Positions 51,978-60,901 are shown, counted from the first letter of the stretch. The stretch is DNA of 64,000 nucleotides from RH-AL1 sp050013235 (GCA_050013235.1 JBEKFQ010000014.1:1-64000), one strand, 5' to 3'. Notes: generated from the letters alone by a model not told the origin. Translations and numbers: made by a program.

Positions 51978-53747
51978 ATGACGATCAATTTGAAAGCTCC
52001 GGAATTGCGGGAATTGAAGCCCCGGATCATGGTTTGCGGCGTCGGCGGCGCCGGTGGGAATGCCGTCAATAACATGATCGTGTCCGGGCTGATCGGGGTG
52101 GACTTCATCGTCGCCAATACCGATGCGCAGGCTCTGACGGCGTCTCGCGCCGAACGCATCATTCAAATGGGCCTGCAAGTCACGGAAGGCTTAGGCGCGG
52201 GATCGCAGCCGGAAGTCGGACGCGCGGCGGCTGAAGAAGCTCTCGAGGAAATCCGCGATCATCTGGCCGGCGCGCATATGGTCTTCGTGACGGCCGGCAT
52301 GGGCGGCGGAACCGGAACGGGCGCCGCGCCCGTCATCGCCCGCATCGCGCGGGACATGGGCATTTTGACGGTCGGCGTCGTGACGAAACCGTTTCAATTC
52401 GAAGGTCAGCGCCGCATGCGCGTGGCCGAGGCGGGTATCGCCGAATTGCACAAGGCCGTCGATACGCTGATCACCATCCCGAACCAGAACCTGTTCCGCA
52501 TCGCCAATGAAAAGACGACGTTCGCGGATGCCTTTTCGATGGCCGACCAAGTGCTCTATTCCGGCGTCGCCTGCATCACCGATCTGATGGTGAAGGAAGG
52601 CCTCATCAATCTCGATTTCGCCGACGTGCGCGCCATCATGCGCGAAATGGGCAAGGCGATGATGGGAACGGGCGAAGCCTCTGGCGACAAGCGCGCCATC
52701 CTCGCGGCCGAAGCGGCGATCGCCAATCCGCTGCTTGACGAAGTCTCGATGAAAGGCGCGCGCGGCCTGCTCATTTCGATTACCGGCGGCAACGATCTCA
52801 CACTTTATGAAGTCGATGAAGCGGCAAGCCGCATCCGCCAAGAGGTCGATGAGGACGCCAACATCATTCTGGGCGCCACTTTCGACGAATCGCTCGACGG
52901 CATCGTGCGCGTCTCCGTTGTCGCCACTGGGATCGACCAGCCTCTGGGCCAGCGCGATTTTAATTCCCCCGAAGCGCGGATTGCCGAAGCCGCCAACCGG
53001 CTTCGCGCGCAAAGCACCGCCCGCCAAGCCGAAGCACCGGCTCCCGTGACCGCGCCGCGTTACACCGCCTCCGCGCCGGAGGCTTTCGCGCCGCCGCCCG
53101 AACCGGCGCCGCAGCCGGCGCCTTTCTACGAGCAACCTGCCCCCGCCCCACAGCAGCTCTATCAACCCGCGCCTGCTCCCGTCGCCGCGCCGATGCCGGC
53201 CGGCGTGCAATTGCAGCAAGTCGCGCCACCCGCTGCCCCGGCCTATGCCGAGCCCCCGCGTCCCGCAGCCCGCGAACCCGAACGATTCGATGCCGGTCCC
53301 TTCATTCCGCCGGCGGCGGAATCTCCGGTTCTCCGGCCCCAGCGCATGCCGCAGATCGAAGACTTGCCGGTTCCGGTCCAGAATCAAATCCGCCAACAGC
53401 ACTATGGCCAGACGGAAAATCCGGCCGATGTGAAGCGGCGGACCTTGCTCGAACGGCTTGCCGCTTTCGGGATGAGCCGTCAGGATGAGATCGCAAGCGC
53501 ACCCGCTGCCGAGCGCCAAGCTCCGGGGATGTCGCAACTCGGCTATCAGTCCGCGCCGCAGCTTCCAGGCTTCCGGCCCGCTCAGCCCAATGCGGTCCAC
53601 TCGGAATATGCCAAGCGGCCCGCGGCCGCGGGGCCGGCCCAACGTCAGCAGCCCCTCGATCAGCATGGCCGCCCATCCCAGCCGGCCCGGCAAAGCGAAG
53701 ACGACCAGCTGGAAATCCCCGCCTTCCTGCGCCGTCAGACAAGCTGA
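51978..53747 (+). CDS. ftsZ: Cell division protein FtsZ
   Basis: 589 residues. Tubulin-like GTPase domain 1 to about 325 with GVGGAGGNAVNNMI (about 18-31), the signature GMGGGTGTGAAPVIARIARD (about 109-128) and NADFADV-type T7 region replaced by NLDFADVRAIM. A long Pro, Gln and Ala-rich disordered linker follows (about 330-570), then the conserved C-terminal peptide DDQLEIPAFLRRQ that binds FtsA. The long linker is typical of alphaproteobacteria. The ribosome site is AGAGG. A perfect 12-base-pair hairpin lies 17 bases past the stop. Confidence 0.97.
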   Translation: MTINLKAPELRELKPRIMVCGVGGAGGNAVNNMIVSGLIGVDFIVANTDAQALTASRAERIIQMGLQVTEGLGAGSQPEVGRAAAEEALEEIRDHLAGAHMVFVTAGMGGGTGTGAAPVIARIARDMGILTVGVVTKPFQFEGQRRMRVAEAGIAELHKAVDTLITIPNQNLFRIANEKTTFADAFSMADQVLYSGVACITDLMVKEGLINLDFADVRAIMREMGKAMMGTGEASGDKRAILAAEAAIANPLLDEVSMKGARGLLISITGGNDLTLYEVDEAASRIRQEVDEDANIILGATFDESLDGIVRVSVVATGIDQPLGQRDFNSPEARIAEAANRLRAQSTARQAEAPAPVTAPRYTASAPEAFAPPPEPAPQPAPFYEQPAPAPQQLYQPAPAPVAAPMPAGVQLQQVAPPAAPAYAEPPRPAAREPERFDAGPFIPPAAESPVLRPQRMPQIEDLPVPVQNQIRQQHYGQTENPADVKRRTLLERLAAFGMSRQDEIASAPAAERQAPGMSQLGYQSAPQLPGFRPAQPNAVHSEYAKRPAAAGPAQRQQPLDQHGRPSQPARQSEDDQLEIPAFLRRQTS

Positions 53748-53764
53748 CATCCGCCCGCGAAGAC

Positions 53765-53797
53765 ACTGGAACCTATGTTACTTCAATAGGTTCCAGT
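53765..53797 (+). terminator. Strong hairpin after ftsZ
   Basis: ACTGGAACCTAT (53765-53776), 9-base loop, ATAGGTTCCAGT (53786-53797): 12 perfect pairs, followed by CTCTTGG. Probably ends or attenuates the dcw transcript in the place where lpxC normally follows in related genomes. Confidence 0.6.
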
Positions 53798-53976
53798 CTC
53801 TTGGCGCGGATCGGCACGGGATGCGCGCGGCCGGAACATGGCCCCTCGCGATAGAACCGCCATATTATTGCCGTCTCCAGGCGCCAGCTGTGGAGTAGCG
53901 TGGCGTGGTGTTTCGCGCTATGGAATGGTTTCCGCCTCGTCAGCGCGCCCTTAGGGGCTATCGTGAGATATACCGC

Positions 53977-54873
53977 ATGTCGTCTTTGCTTCGCCTCTCT
54001 TCAGCCAAGGCTCGTTCGAGCCTGACCGTCTTGACGGCGTTTCTTACGCTCGCCGGCCCCGTCACCGCCCGCGCGGATTTTCTCGATAACCTCAACCCGA
54101 TGAATTGGTTCGCGCCTGAAAAATACGTGACGAAGGTTCTCAAGGATCCACCGGCCGACCAGCTGTACGACAAGGGCCTGACTGAGCTCAAGACCCGGGA
54201 TTTCGAGAACGCCGCCAAGTCCTTCTCCAAACTCGAAAAGGCCTATCCCTATTCGCAATATCAGCGAAAAGGGCTGCTGATGACGGCATTCAGCCAGTAT
54301 CAGAATGGAAGTTTCGACGACGCGATCGGCTCGGCGAAACGCTACCTGACGCTGTATCCGAATTCGTCGGATTCGGCCTACATCACCTATATCGAGGGGA
54401 TGAGCTATTATAATCAAATTCCCGACGTCTCCCGCGATCAGGAACGCGCCGAAAAGGCCGTGGCGGTCTTCCAAGAGCTGATTACGAAATTTCCGAAGTC
54501 CGAATATGTCGATGACGCCCGCTACAAGGTCCAAGTGGCGCGCGATCAACTTGCCGGCAAGGAGATATCGATTGGCCGCTATTATCTCATCCGGCAGCAA
54601 TATACGGCGGCCATAAACAGGTTCCGAAACGTCTTGGCCAAATATCAAGACACCCGGCATTCCGAGGAAGCACTGGAACGCCTCACCGAAGCCTATCTCG
54701 CGATGGGCCTCCCGCAGGAAGCCCAAACCGCCGCCGCCGTGCTTGGCCACAATTTCCCGGACTCGCCCTGGTACAAGGAAGCTTATTCGCGCCTAAAGGG
54801 CGAGAATCTGGCGCCGAGCGAGAATCAGGGGTCCTGGATTTCCAAGACGTTCAAGAAGCTGGGCGTGGGGTAG
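53977..54873 (+). CDS. bamD: Outer-membrane assembly protein BamD (ComL), no lipobox cysteine
   Basis: 298 residues from the ATG at 53977. Signal-peptide-like start (basic LRLSSAKARSS, hydrophobic LTVLTAFLTLAGPV, then TARADF), followed by tetratricopeptide repeats: QLYDKGLTELKTRDFENAAK, YSQYQRKGLLMTAFSQYQNG, YLTLYPNSSDSAYITYIEGM, and the C-terminal EAQTAAAVLGHNFPDSPWYK. These match alphaproteobacterial BamD closely. BamD is normally a lipoprotein, but no Cys follows the hydrophobic core here. Other in-frame starts (GTG 53905, ATG 53920) only lengthen the N-terminus. Located after ftsZ and before recN, as usual. Confidence 0.92.
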   Translation: MSSLLRLSSAKARSSLTVLTAFLTLAGPVTARADFLDNLNPMNWFAPEKYVTKVLKDPPADQLYDKGLTELKTRDFENAAKSFSKLEKAYPYSQYQRKGLLMTAFSQYQNGSFDDAIGSAKRYLTLYPNSSDSAYITYIEGMSYYNQIPDVSRDQERAEKAVAVFQELITKFPKSEYVDDARYKVQVARDQLAGKEISIGRYYLIRQQYTAAINRFRNVLAKYQDTRHSEEALERLTEAYLAMGLPQEAQTAAAVLGHNFPDSPWYKEAYSRLKGENLAPSENQGSWISKTFKKLGVG

Positions 54874-55038
54874 CGGCTGTTACGGTCCGGGCGAAAAAAC
54901 GGCTGCGACCGGCCCTTTCCGTAGCCCTGCTTGACGGTCCGCCGAATGTTTGGCACGCAGACGGTACGGCGCCCCACTGGCTGAAGCGGGGCTATTCCTC
55001 TGGCCCCGGGCGGGCCTGACCAAGGGCGTGCGGCACCC

Positions 55039-56700
55039 GTGCTTGTCCAGTTGTCGATCCGCGATATCGTCCTGATCGACCGGCTCGACCTCGATCTCGG
55101 CGAAGGCATGACCGTGCTGACGGGTGAGACCGGCGCGGGCAAATCCATCCTCCTCGACGCTTTTTCCCTTGCGCTGGGCGGGCGAGGCGACGGATCCCTG
55201 GTGCGCGAAGGCGCAGGCCAGGGCCAAGTGACCGCCGTCTTCGATCTCCCCGCCAGCCATCCCGTCAGAGACAGCGAGCTGGCGCAAGACATCGACCTTT
55301 CCGGCGATCTGATCCTGCGCCGCGTGCAAATGGCGGACGGACGCACGCGCGCCTTCGTCAACGATCAGCCCGTGAGCGTCCAGACGCTACGGGCGCTTGG
55401 CAAAACGCTCGTGGAAATTCACGGCCAGCACGACGACAGGGCCCTTGTCGAGCCAACGGTTCATCGTCAGCTCGTCGATGCCTTCGGCGGCCTCGCCATC
55501 CCTCTGCAAGCAGTCCGCTCGGCTCATGCGGCTGTGAAAGCAATCGAAGCCGAGCGCAAATCCGAGGAAATACGCGTCGCGGCGGTGCGAGCGGAGGCCG
55601 AATACCTGCGCCACGCGCACGCGGAGCTCACCAAGCTTGCGGTGCAAGAAGGCGAAGAAGCCACCCTGACCCAAAGACGGCAAGCGATGATGGCGGCCGA
55701 AAAAGTCGTCGCCGACTTGCGCGATGCGAGGGATGTTCTGGGAGGGGATGGGCCCGCCTCGGCCCTCAGCGGAACCCTGCGGCGGCTCGACCGGCGCCAG
55801 GCCCAAGCCCCGGCGCTCATTGGCCCAAGCGTTCAAGCCCTGGACGCCGCGCTTGCCGCGCTCGACATCGCCCGCGACACTCTGGACGAAGCTTTGCGGG
55901 ATGCCGAATTCGACCCCCACGAATTGGAACGGATCGAGGAGCGGCTTTTCGCGATTCGGGCCGCGGCGCGCAAATATGCGGTGACCGCCGACGCCCTGCC
56001 CGCGCTTGCCGAAACCCACGCGGCCACGCTCCAAGCCTTGGATGCCGATGAAGCCAAACTCGTAAGATTGGCCATCGCATTGGTGGAGGCCAAAGCAGCT
56101 TACGATGCCGCGGCGGACAAGCTTTCCGCCGCGCGCAAAAAGGCAGCCAGCGCCCTCGACCGCGCGGTCAATGCGGAATTGCCGCCGCTAAAACTCGAAC
56201 GCGCGCGGTTCATCACGCAAGTCGAACCCGAGGCGCCCGGCCCCGAGGGGATCGATGCCATCGGCTTTTGGGTGGAGACCAACCCAGGGACGCGGCCAGG
56301 ACCGCTGATGAAGATCGCCTCTGGCGGCGAACTCGCGCGCTTCATGCTGGCCTTGAAAGTGGCACTCGCCAACAAGGGTTCGGCGCCGACCCTTGTGTTC
56401 GACGAGATCGATACGGGCGTCGGCGGCGCCGTGGCCGATGCCATGGGGCAGCGCCTCGCGCGGCTTGCCGCTAAGGTCCAAGTTCTCGCCGTCACCCATG
56501 CACCCCAGGTCGCCGCTCGCGCTAGCGGTCATTTCCAGATCGCCAAGGCCGCGACCGAACAGGGCCGGCGGGTCGCGACACGGGTCACCACGCTCGGCTC
56601 CGCCGCTCGTCAAGAAGAAATCGCGCGGATGCTCGCGGGCGCGACCATCACCGACGAAGCGCGGGCCGCGGCCGGCAGGCTGCTGACGGAAACGGGGTGA
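55039..56700 (+). CDS. recN: DNA repair protein RecN
   Basis: 553-residue SMC-like ATPase in double-strand-break repair. Walker A GETGAGKSILLDAFSLALGG (about 29-48), the Q-like IHGQHDDRALVEP segment (about 124-136), a central coiled coil (about 160-360), signature MKIASGGELARFMLALKVAL and Walker B TLVFDEIDTGVGGAVADAMG (about 451-470), then VLAVTHAPQVAARA. It starts at GTG 55039 (LVQLSIRDIVLIDRL). It follows bamD in the common Rhizobiales order. The next gene is pncB, not ligA. Confidence 0.95.
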   Translation: MLVQLSIRDIVLIDRLDLDLGEGMTVLTGETGAGKSILLDAFSLALGGRGDGSLVREGAGQGQVTAVFDLPASHPVRDSELAQDIDLSGDLILRRVQMADGRTRAFVNDQPVSVQTLRALGKTLVEIHGQHDDRALVEPTVHRQLVDAFGGLAIPLQAVRSAHAAVKAIEAERKSEEIRVAAVRAEAEYLRHAHAELTKLAVQEGEEATLTQRRQAMMAAEKVVADLRDARDVLGGDGPASALSGTLRRLDRRQAQAPALIGPSVQALDAALAALDIARDTLDEALRDAEFDPHELERIEERLFAIRAAARKYAVTADALPALAETHAATLQALDADEAKLVRLAIALVEAKAAYDAAADKLSAARKKAASALDRAVNAELPPLKLERARFITQVEPEAPGPEGIDAIGFWVETNPGTRPGPLMKIASGGELARFMLALKVALANKGSAPTLVFDEIDTGVGGAVADAMGQRLARLAAKVQVLAVTHAPQVAARASGHFQIAKAATEQGRRVATRVTTLGSAARQEEIARMLAGATITDEARAAAGRLLTETG

Positions 56701-56704
56701 CGCA

Positions 56705-58018
56705 GTGGCCCTGATCCCCGACCTCGCCAATCGCGTCTACGATCACTCCTTCCGCATCGATCCGGTCATTCGCACCTTGCTCGATACGGATTTCTACAAG
56801 CTGTTGATGCTCCAGATGATCTGGAAGCTCAAGCCCGAAACCCATGTGACCTTCGGTCTGGTCAACCGCTCGAAATCCATCAAACTGGCGGAATGGATCG
56901 ACCGCGACGAGCTGGTCGAGCAACTCGACCATGCCAGGACCTTGCGGTTCAAGCGGAACGAATTGGTTTGGCTCGCGGGCAATTCCTTTTACGGCCGCAA
57001 CCAGATTTTCGAACCGGCCTTTATCGATTATCTCGCCGGCTTCCAACTTCCCCCCTATCAACTGCAAGAGCGCGACGGACAACTCGAGCTGCGCTTCGAA
57101 GGACTATGGGCGGAAACGACCATGTGGGAAGTGCCGGCGCTGGCAATCATCAACGAGATGCGCGCGCGCCGCGCCATGGCCGCCATGAGCCGCTTTGAAC
57201 TCGACCTCTTCTATGCCCGCGCAAAATCGAAGCTGTGGGATAAGATCGAGAGATTACGCACCCTGGCCAAGGAAGGCCCCTTGCGGCTCGGCGATTTTGG
57301 AACACGGCGCCGCCATGGGTTTTTGTGGCAGCGCTGGTGCGTCGCCGCTCTCCAAGAAGGGCTCGGACCTAACTTTACCGGGACCTCCAACACCAAACAC
57401 GCCATGGATCTCGGTGTCGAGGCAATCGGGACGAATGCCCACGAATTGCAAATGGTTTTCGCCGCCGAAGCCACCGATGACGAAGGCCTGCGCCGCGCGC
57501 CGTTCCAAGTGCTCGAAGCCTGGTCGAAACTTTATGGCGGCAATCTCTTGGTCTTGTTGCCGGATACGTTTGGAACCACAAGCTTCCTCGCAGCCGCGCC
57601 GGACTGGGCGGCGGATTGGACCGGCGCCCGTCCCGATTCCAAACCACCAATCGAAGCCGCGGAAGAACTCATCGACTGGTGGCGATCGAGAGGACGCGAT
57701 CCCCGCGAAAAGCTCGTCATTCTCTCCGATGCCATGACAATCGACTCCATCGAGGAGGCCGTCCGGGCACTCCGGGATAAAGTCCAGGTGTCAATTGGCT
57801 GGGGGACAAACCTTACAAACGATTTCACCGGCTGCGCGCCCGCGGTGAAACTCATCGACCTCAAACCGGTGTCTCTTGTCTGCAAAGTCTTCGAGGCGAA
57901 TGGCCGCCCCGCCGTGAAGCTCTCCGACAATCCCGCGAAATTCCTAGGCCCCAAAAAGGAAATCGAGCGCTACACCCGCGTCTTCGGCTATCAACCAGGG
58001 CTCCCGCGCGATGCGTGA
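56705..58018 (+). CDS. pncB: Nicotinate phosphoribosyltransferase
   Basis: 437 residues. It converts nicotinate and PRPP to nicotinate mononucleotide in NAD salvage. Family stretches: LLDTDFYKLLMLQMIWKLKP (about 25-44), LGDFGTRRRHGFLWQRWCVA (about 197-216), GTSNTKHAMDLGVEAIGTNA (about 226-245) with the autophosphorylated His region, and GWGTNLTNDFTGCAPAVKLI (about 363-382). It starts with a GTG four bases after the recN stop, so may be cotranscribed. The prophage begins just downstream. Confidence 0.95.
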   Translation: MALIPDLANRVYDHSFRIDPVIRTLLDTDFYKLLMLQMIWKLKPETHVTFGLVNRSKSIKLAEWIDRDELVEQLDHARTLRFKRNELVWLAGNSFYGRNQIFEPAFIDYLAGFQLPPYQLQERDGQLELRFEGLWAETTMWEVPALAIINEMRARRAMAAMSRFELDLFYARAKSKLWDKIERLRTLAKEGPLRLGDFGTRRRHGFLWQRWCVAALQEGLGPNFTGTSNTKHAMDLGVEAIGTNAHELQMVFAAEATDDEGLRRAPFQVLEAWSKLYGGNLLVLLPDTFGTTSFLAAAPDWAADWTGARPDSKPPIEAAEELIDWWRSRGRDPREKLVILSDAMTIDSIEEAVRALRDKVQVSIGWGTNLTNDFTGCAPAVKLIDLKPVSLVCKVFEANGRPAVKLSDNPAKFLGPKKEIERYTRVFGYQPGLPRDA

Positions 58019-58031
58019 GACAAACCACCTT

Positions 58032-58265
58032 TCAACCAGGTAATTCGAGCTGCGCCGCCGCGGCCACGGACGCGAACAACTCATCCATGATCCCTTGAAC
58101 CCGGACCTCGTGACAACGAGCACAGTCGGCTTTGACACGAGCATTCTCGGTGACAGCCGCACGCAAACAATCCCCCACGGGGTCAGGCGATTCGGCGGTA
58201 CGGTTGGATAATTGCGATCCCAACCACATTGGAAGGTGTATTGGCCAAAACACTATCGTCTCCAT
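58032..58265 (-). CDS. Small hypothetical protein at the prophage edge
   Basis: 77 residues starting at ATG 58265 inside the 3' end of the preceding spanin-like gene (13-base overlap). The first half has one moderately hydrophobic stretch (TIVFWPIHLPMWLGSQL); the second half has three Cys (CLRAAV and CARCHE) and an Ala-rich amphipathic end. Composition is acceptable for coding. No family recognised, and no clear ribosome site, so it may not be a real gene. It lies convergent to pncB with a 13-base gap. Confidence 0.4.
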   Translation of the reverse strand: METIVFWPIHLPMWLGSQLSNRTAESPDPVGDCLRAAVTENARVKADCARCHEVRVQGIMDELFASVAAAAQLELPG

Positions 58266-58582
58266 CCAAAAATGCCGGTCCCCGTCGTCTTGCGTAAAAG
58301 CGCCTCGAGGAGATCGGCAAAACGTTCATCGCTTTGAGTCCGCGCCGCCGTCGCGGCGGTGCCAGATTCCGCAATGCGGATCATCTCCCGTGCATCCTGC
58401 AAACGCTTGCTTTGTAACTCTTCGTTCTGTTGGCGCAACATCGCGATTTCAGCATCCTTCGCCATGAACTTGCGCCTGACCTCCCAAGCCACGAGACACG
58501 CTAGAACCGGCGCCATCGCCCAAAGACCCAAAACTTTCAAGGCTTCGTTGACGAAAGGCAATATCACAGGGGTGAAGTCCAT
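58253..58582 (-). CDS. Phage membrane/coiled-coil protein, spanin- or holin-accessory-like
   Basis: 109 residues from ATG 58582 (a GTG four codons earlier is possible). One hydrophobic helix near the N-terminus (VLGLWAMAPVLACLVAWEV, about 17-35), then a charged coiled coil (AKDAEIAMLRQQNEELQSKR, about 41-60) and a basic end. The topology of membrane anchor plus periplasmic coiled coil resembles inner-membrane spanin (Rz) subunits and some holin accessory proteins. GAGAG precedes the ATG. Adjacent to other lysis genes. Confidence 0.6.
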   Translation of the reverse strand: MDFTPVILPFVNEALKVLGLWAMAPVLACLVAWEVRRKFMAKDAEIAMLRQQNEELQSKRLQDAREMIRIAESGTAATAARTQSDERFADLLEALLRKTTGTGIFGWRR

Positions 58583-58597
58583 CAGCTCTCTCACGCA

Positions 58598-58699
58598 TCA
58601 ACCCCTGATCGCGGCATTGCGGCCGCCGAATGCTGGTAACCCGGCCCACAAACTTATAATCTGGAGAATAAATAATCCTGACACTTGGGCCACAAGCAT
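58598..58699 (-). CDS. 33-residue membrane micro-ORF in the lysis region
   Basis: ATG at 58699 preceded by AGAGGA at normal distance; sequence MLVAQVSGLFILQIISLWAG then LPAFGGRNAAIRG. It would be a single-helix peptide, and it ends 3 bases before the upstream candidate start (GTG 58594) of the next gene. The size and helix suit a small holin or holin regulator, but only position and a ribosome site support it. Confidence 0.4.
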   Translation of the reverse strand: MLVAQVSGLFILQIISLWAGLPAFGGRNAAIRG

Positions 58700-58826
58700 C
58701 AGCTTTTATCCTCTAGGACGTCAGTCCGTGGCAAAACCAATTCCGTGAACAGGCTGCGCGCGCCCAGCGGAAAACGGAATCAGTCCGCCCGCCCCATAAC
58801 GTGACATTCGAGTTGAACCTCGAGCC

Positions 58827-59273
58827 TCACGATTTCTTTCCGAGGCACTGCGTGACATCGGAGGGGCCGCCATGCAACGCACGCACGATGAAGAAACTGG
58901 AAATGATCGCCCATTCAAAGACAGCGCCATACTGACCCGGCGCTTGCGGAACGCCAAGAATGTCTCGGCCGAACAGAAATTTGGACGCTAATATCGTTGC
59001 CCAGAACACCAAGCCAAAATGAATCGCGACCGCCGCGCCAACGAACCAGGACACAAAGCGATAAATCCCGCTTCCATAGAGCTGCACCTTGATCACATTA
59101 TCGGCGGTATCGGCGGCCAACGACGCCTTCACAACATCAGCATCGGCCGATACCGCCGCCGCGAAGCCTGCCTCCGCCGTCGTGAGTTGCGTCCGCTTAT
59201 AATCGGACCACGCTTTCACGAATGGCGTGAGAATCCCGCTAATCGGCGGCATGATGAGCGCAAGAAAGGCCAT
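58827..59273 (-). CDS. Phage holin-like protein (GTA-type three-helix holin)
   Basis: 148 residues. A short hydrophobic start (FLALIMPPISGILTPFVKAW), a polar Ala-rich middle, then two hydrophobic segments (IYRFVSWFVGAAVAIHFGLV, about 70-90, and VFEWAIISSFFIVRALHGG, about 117-135). This resembles the three-helix holin family linked to gene-transfer agents and Rhizobiales phages. It would permeabilise the inner membrane for the endolysin. Located directly after another membrane protein gene. Confidence 0.65.
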   Translation of the reverse strand: MAFLALIMPPISGILTPFVKAWSDYKRTQLTTAEAGFAAAVSADADVVKASLAADTADNVIKVQLYGSGIYRFVSWFVGAAVAIHFGLVFWATILASKFLFGRDILGVPQAPGQYGAVFEWAIISSFFIVRALHGGPSDVTQCLGKKS

Positions 59274-59285
59274 GACGAGCGCTCC

Positions 59286-59831
59286 TTAGCTTTGGGCGGG
59301 AGGGGCGGCAGGGGCAGTGACTGCGGGAGCCGCAGCGGGCGTGGCTGCACCCGGCGCCACCGGAGCAGCCGGAGCCGGGATCGCGGGCACGATCTTGGCG
59401 GCCGCCACATGTCCCTTGACCGCAAGCAGCGCCGTAATGAATGCCAGCACCGACATGATCTTCAACTCGATCCCGCTATCGTTCAATAGGCCATGCCAGA
59501 GGCTTTGGTCTTTAAACGCGTCGACATCGGCAGGCTGAAGCGCATTGACAGTCGATGCAACAGTGGTGGCCGTTGCCTTCGCGGCTGAGACGGTGGATAT
59601 GGCACCGGTATGCGCCGCGCCAAACAAAGACGCGAGGAATCCCACGGCCAGTGCCTTTTTGGCTTCAAACCAAATGCCGATTTTAGCAAGAAGATTGTTT
59701 TCCGCCGCTTGAATGCGGGTGATGATCGAGGCCGTTGTTTTATATTGCATCAGCCAATGGCGAATGAAAAGAAAATAGGCCAGGGTCCAAGTTACGAGAG
59801 CTACGGCGGTCGAGATCAGGTCGAATTTCAT
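59286..59831 (-). CDS. Phage membrane protein of the lysis region
   Basis: 181 residues. An N-terminal helix (LISTAVALVTWTLAYFLFIR, about 5-24), a middle region with a second possible helix (KALAVGFLASLFGAAHTGAI, about 59-78), a third (IMSVLAFITALLAVKGHVAA, about 125-144), and an Ala/Pro-rich tail. It may act with the holin-like protein. The next gene upstream is the endolysin (12-base gap). No family recognised with confidence. Confidence 0.65.
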   Translation of the reverse strand: MKFDLISTAVALVTWTLAYFLFIRHWLMQYKTTASIITRIQAAENNLLAKIGIWFEAKKALAVGFLASLFGAAHTGAISTVSAAKATATTVASTVNALQPADVDAFKDQSLWHGLLNDSGIELKIMSVLAFITALLAVKGHVAAAKIVPAIPAPAAPVAPGAATPAAAPAVTAPAAPPAQS

Positions 59832-59843
59832 GATAAGCTCCTG

Positions 59844-60479
59844 TCAATATCCGAGATAGGACTTGAGACGATTGAATATTCCCCGCTGAGTGGCCGTGGC
59901 GGATGCGGGCGGCGCGGCAGGGACAGGGGCAGCAATGAGCGCCACCTCGAATTGCCGCGCGTAGCTGGCGATGGTATTGGCTTGGTCCGTCCCGTTGACG
60001 ATCCGCCGCGCGCCGGCATAGTCCGGGATGGAAGCGGAGAGGTAATCGCCAAGCTTTTTGCCTGTGAAAAGGCCTTCGGTCATCCCTTCAAAAACGACTT
60101 TCAAGGCGATCGGGAGCTGCAATGCGAGATCGGGATGATCGACGAGATCCGCCCCGCAAACCTTGGCGAATTTGGCGTAGTTCTCCTTCCAAGTGAGTTG
60201 AACGAGCCCGCGTCCATAATAGATCTTCTTAGTTACGGGATCGGCCATGCCATAAGCACGCCCCCTGCCCTGGCCGATCTCTTTGACCGGCTGCATGGCG
60301 CGGCCGGTTTCCCAAAAAACTGTCGCGAGAATATACGCCGTTTCTGGATTTCCGAGTCCGCGCCGCTCTGCCTCCGTCAAGATCGCTTCGCAGCCAGCGA
60401 CCTGAGTTTGGGAGATTCCGTGGAAAATATTCACGCGGACAGCGTCAAAGAACGCTATGTGATCAAACAACAGCGGCAT
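59844..60479 (-). CDS. Phage endolysin, glycoside hydrolase 19 (chitinase-like)
   Basis: 211 residues. A GH19-type lysozyme fold is seen in YILATVFWETGRAMQPVKEI (about 48-67), where Glu of FWETG is the likely catalytic acid, GRAYGMADPVTKKIYYGRGL followed by VQLTWKENYAKFAKVCGADL (about 73-112), and DHPDLALQLPIALKVVFEGM. It would cleave the peptidoglycan glycan strand at lysis. The last 30 residues form an Ala/Pro-rich linker with a short basic end (FNRLKSYLGY). No signal peptide, so it would depend on a holin. Confidence 0.85.
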   Translation of the reverse strand: MPLLFDHIAFFDAVRVNIFHGISQTQVAGCEAILTEAERRGLGNPETAYILATVFWETGRAMQPVKEIGQGRGRAYGMADPVTKKIYYGRGLVQLTWKENYAKFAKVCGADLVDHPDLALQLPIALKVVFEGMTEGLFTGKKLGDYLSASIPDYAGARRIVNGTDQANTIASYARQFEVALIAAPVPAAPPASATATQRGIFNRLKSYLGY

Positions 60480-60535
60480 CGTTGTCTCCGTGAGAAGGCC
60501 CAGCCCAAAAGGCCGGGCCGGTTAGGATGGCCCGG

Positions 60536-60901
60536 CTAACTAGAAGCCTGTTCGGACGAAGCGGCGGGATCAGGTGCTGGCGCGGAGGAGTCCGTAGGAT
60601 CAGCGGTGGGAGCGGCGGACGCAGCCGGAGTATTCGCTGCCACAGCCGCGGACAACGGCGCCGCCGCCGCGGTCAATTGATCCGCCAAGGACTGAATCGC
60701 GGCATCGTCGCTGGTGGCTTTGAGTTGAGTGGCAATCCCGCTGATCAAGGTCGCCGCAGCTGCATCCACGCTGATTTGCGCATTAACGGCGGCCGTCAAA
60801 TTATCGAAAGCTGTTGACATGGTTTCTATCCGATCATTGAGCGCAAGCAGCGCAGCCGCATTGGCTGAGAGGCCCGCGTGGATTTTCCGGAACATTTTCA
60901 A
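60536..60901 (-). CDS. Small phage protein, Ala-rich, function unknown
   Basis: 121 residues. Helical, Ala-rich N-terminal two thirds (LTAAVNAQISVDAAAATLIS, about 35-54; QSLADQLTAAAAPLSAAVAA, about 71-90), then a low-complexity Pro, Ser and Ala tail. Similar short proteins lie next to tail-fibre and lysis genes in many phages of alphaproteobacteria; their role is unknown. An internal Met (residue 28) could be the start. Confidence 0.65.
   Translation of the reverse strand: MKMFRKIHAGLSANAAALLALNDRIETMSTAFDNLTAAVNAQISVDAAAATLISGIATQLKATSDDAAIQSLADQLTAAAAPLSAAVAANTPAASAAPTADPTDSSAPAPDPAASSEQASS

Noticed and set aside
58721..58957. A 78-residue minus-strand frame overlapping the holin-like gene
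   Set aside because: Most of it is out of frame within the holin-like gene and has no supporting motif.
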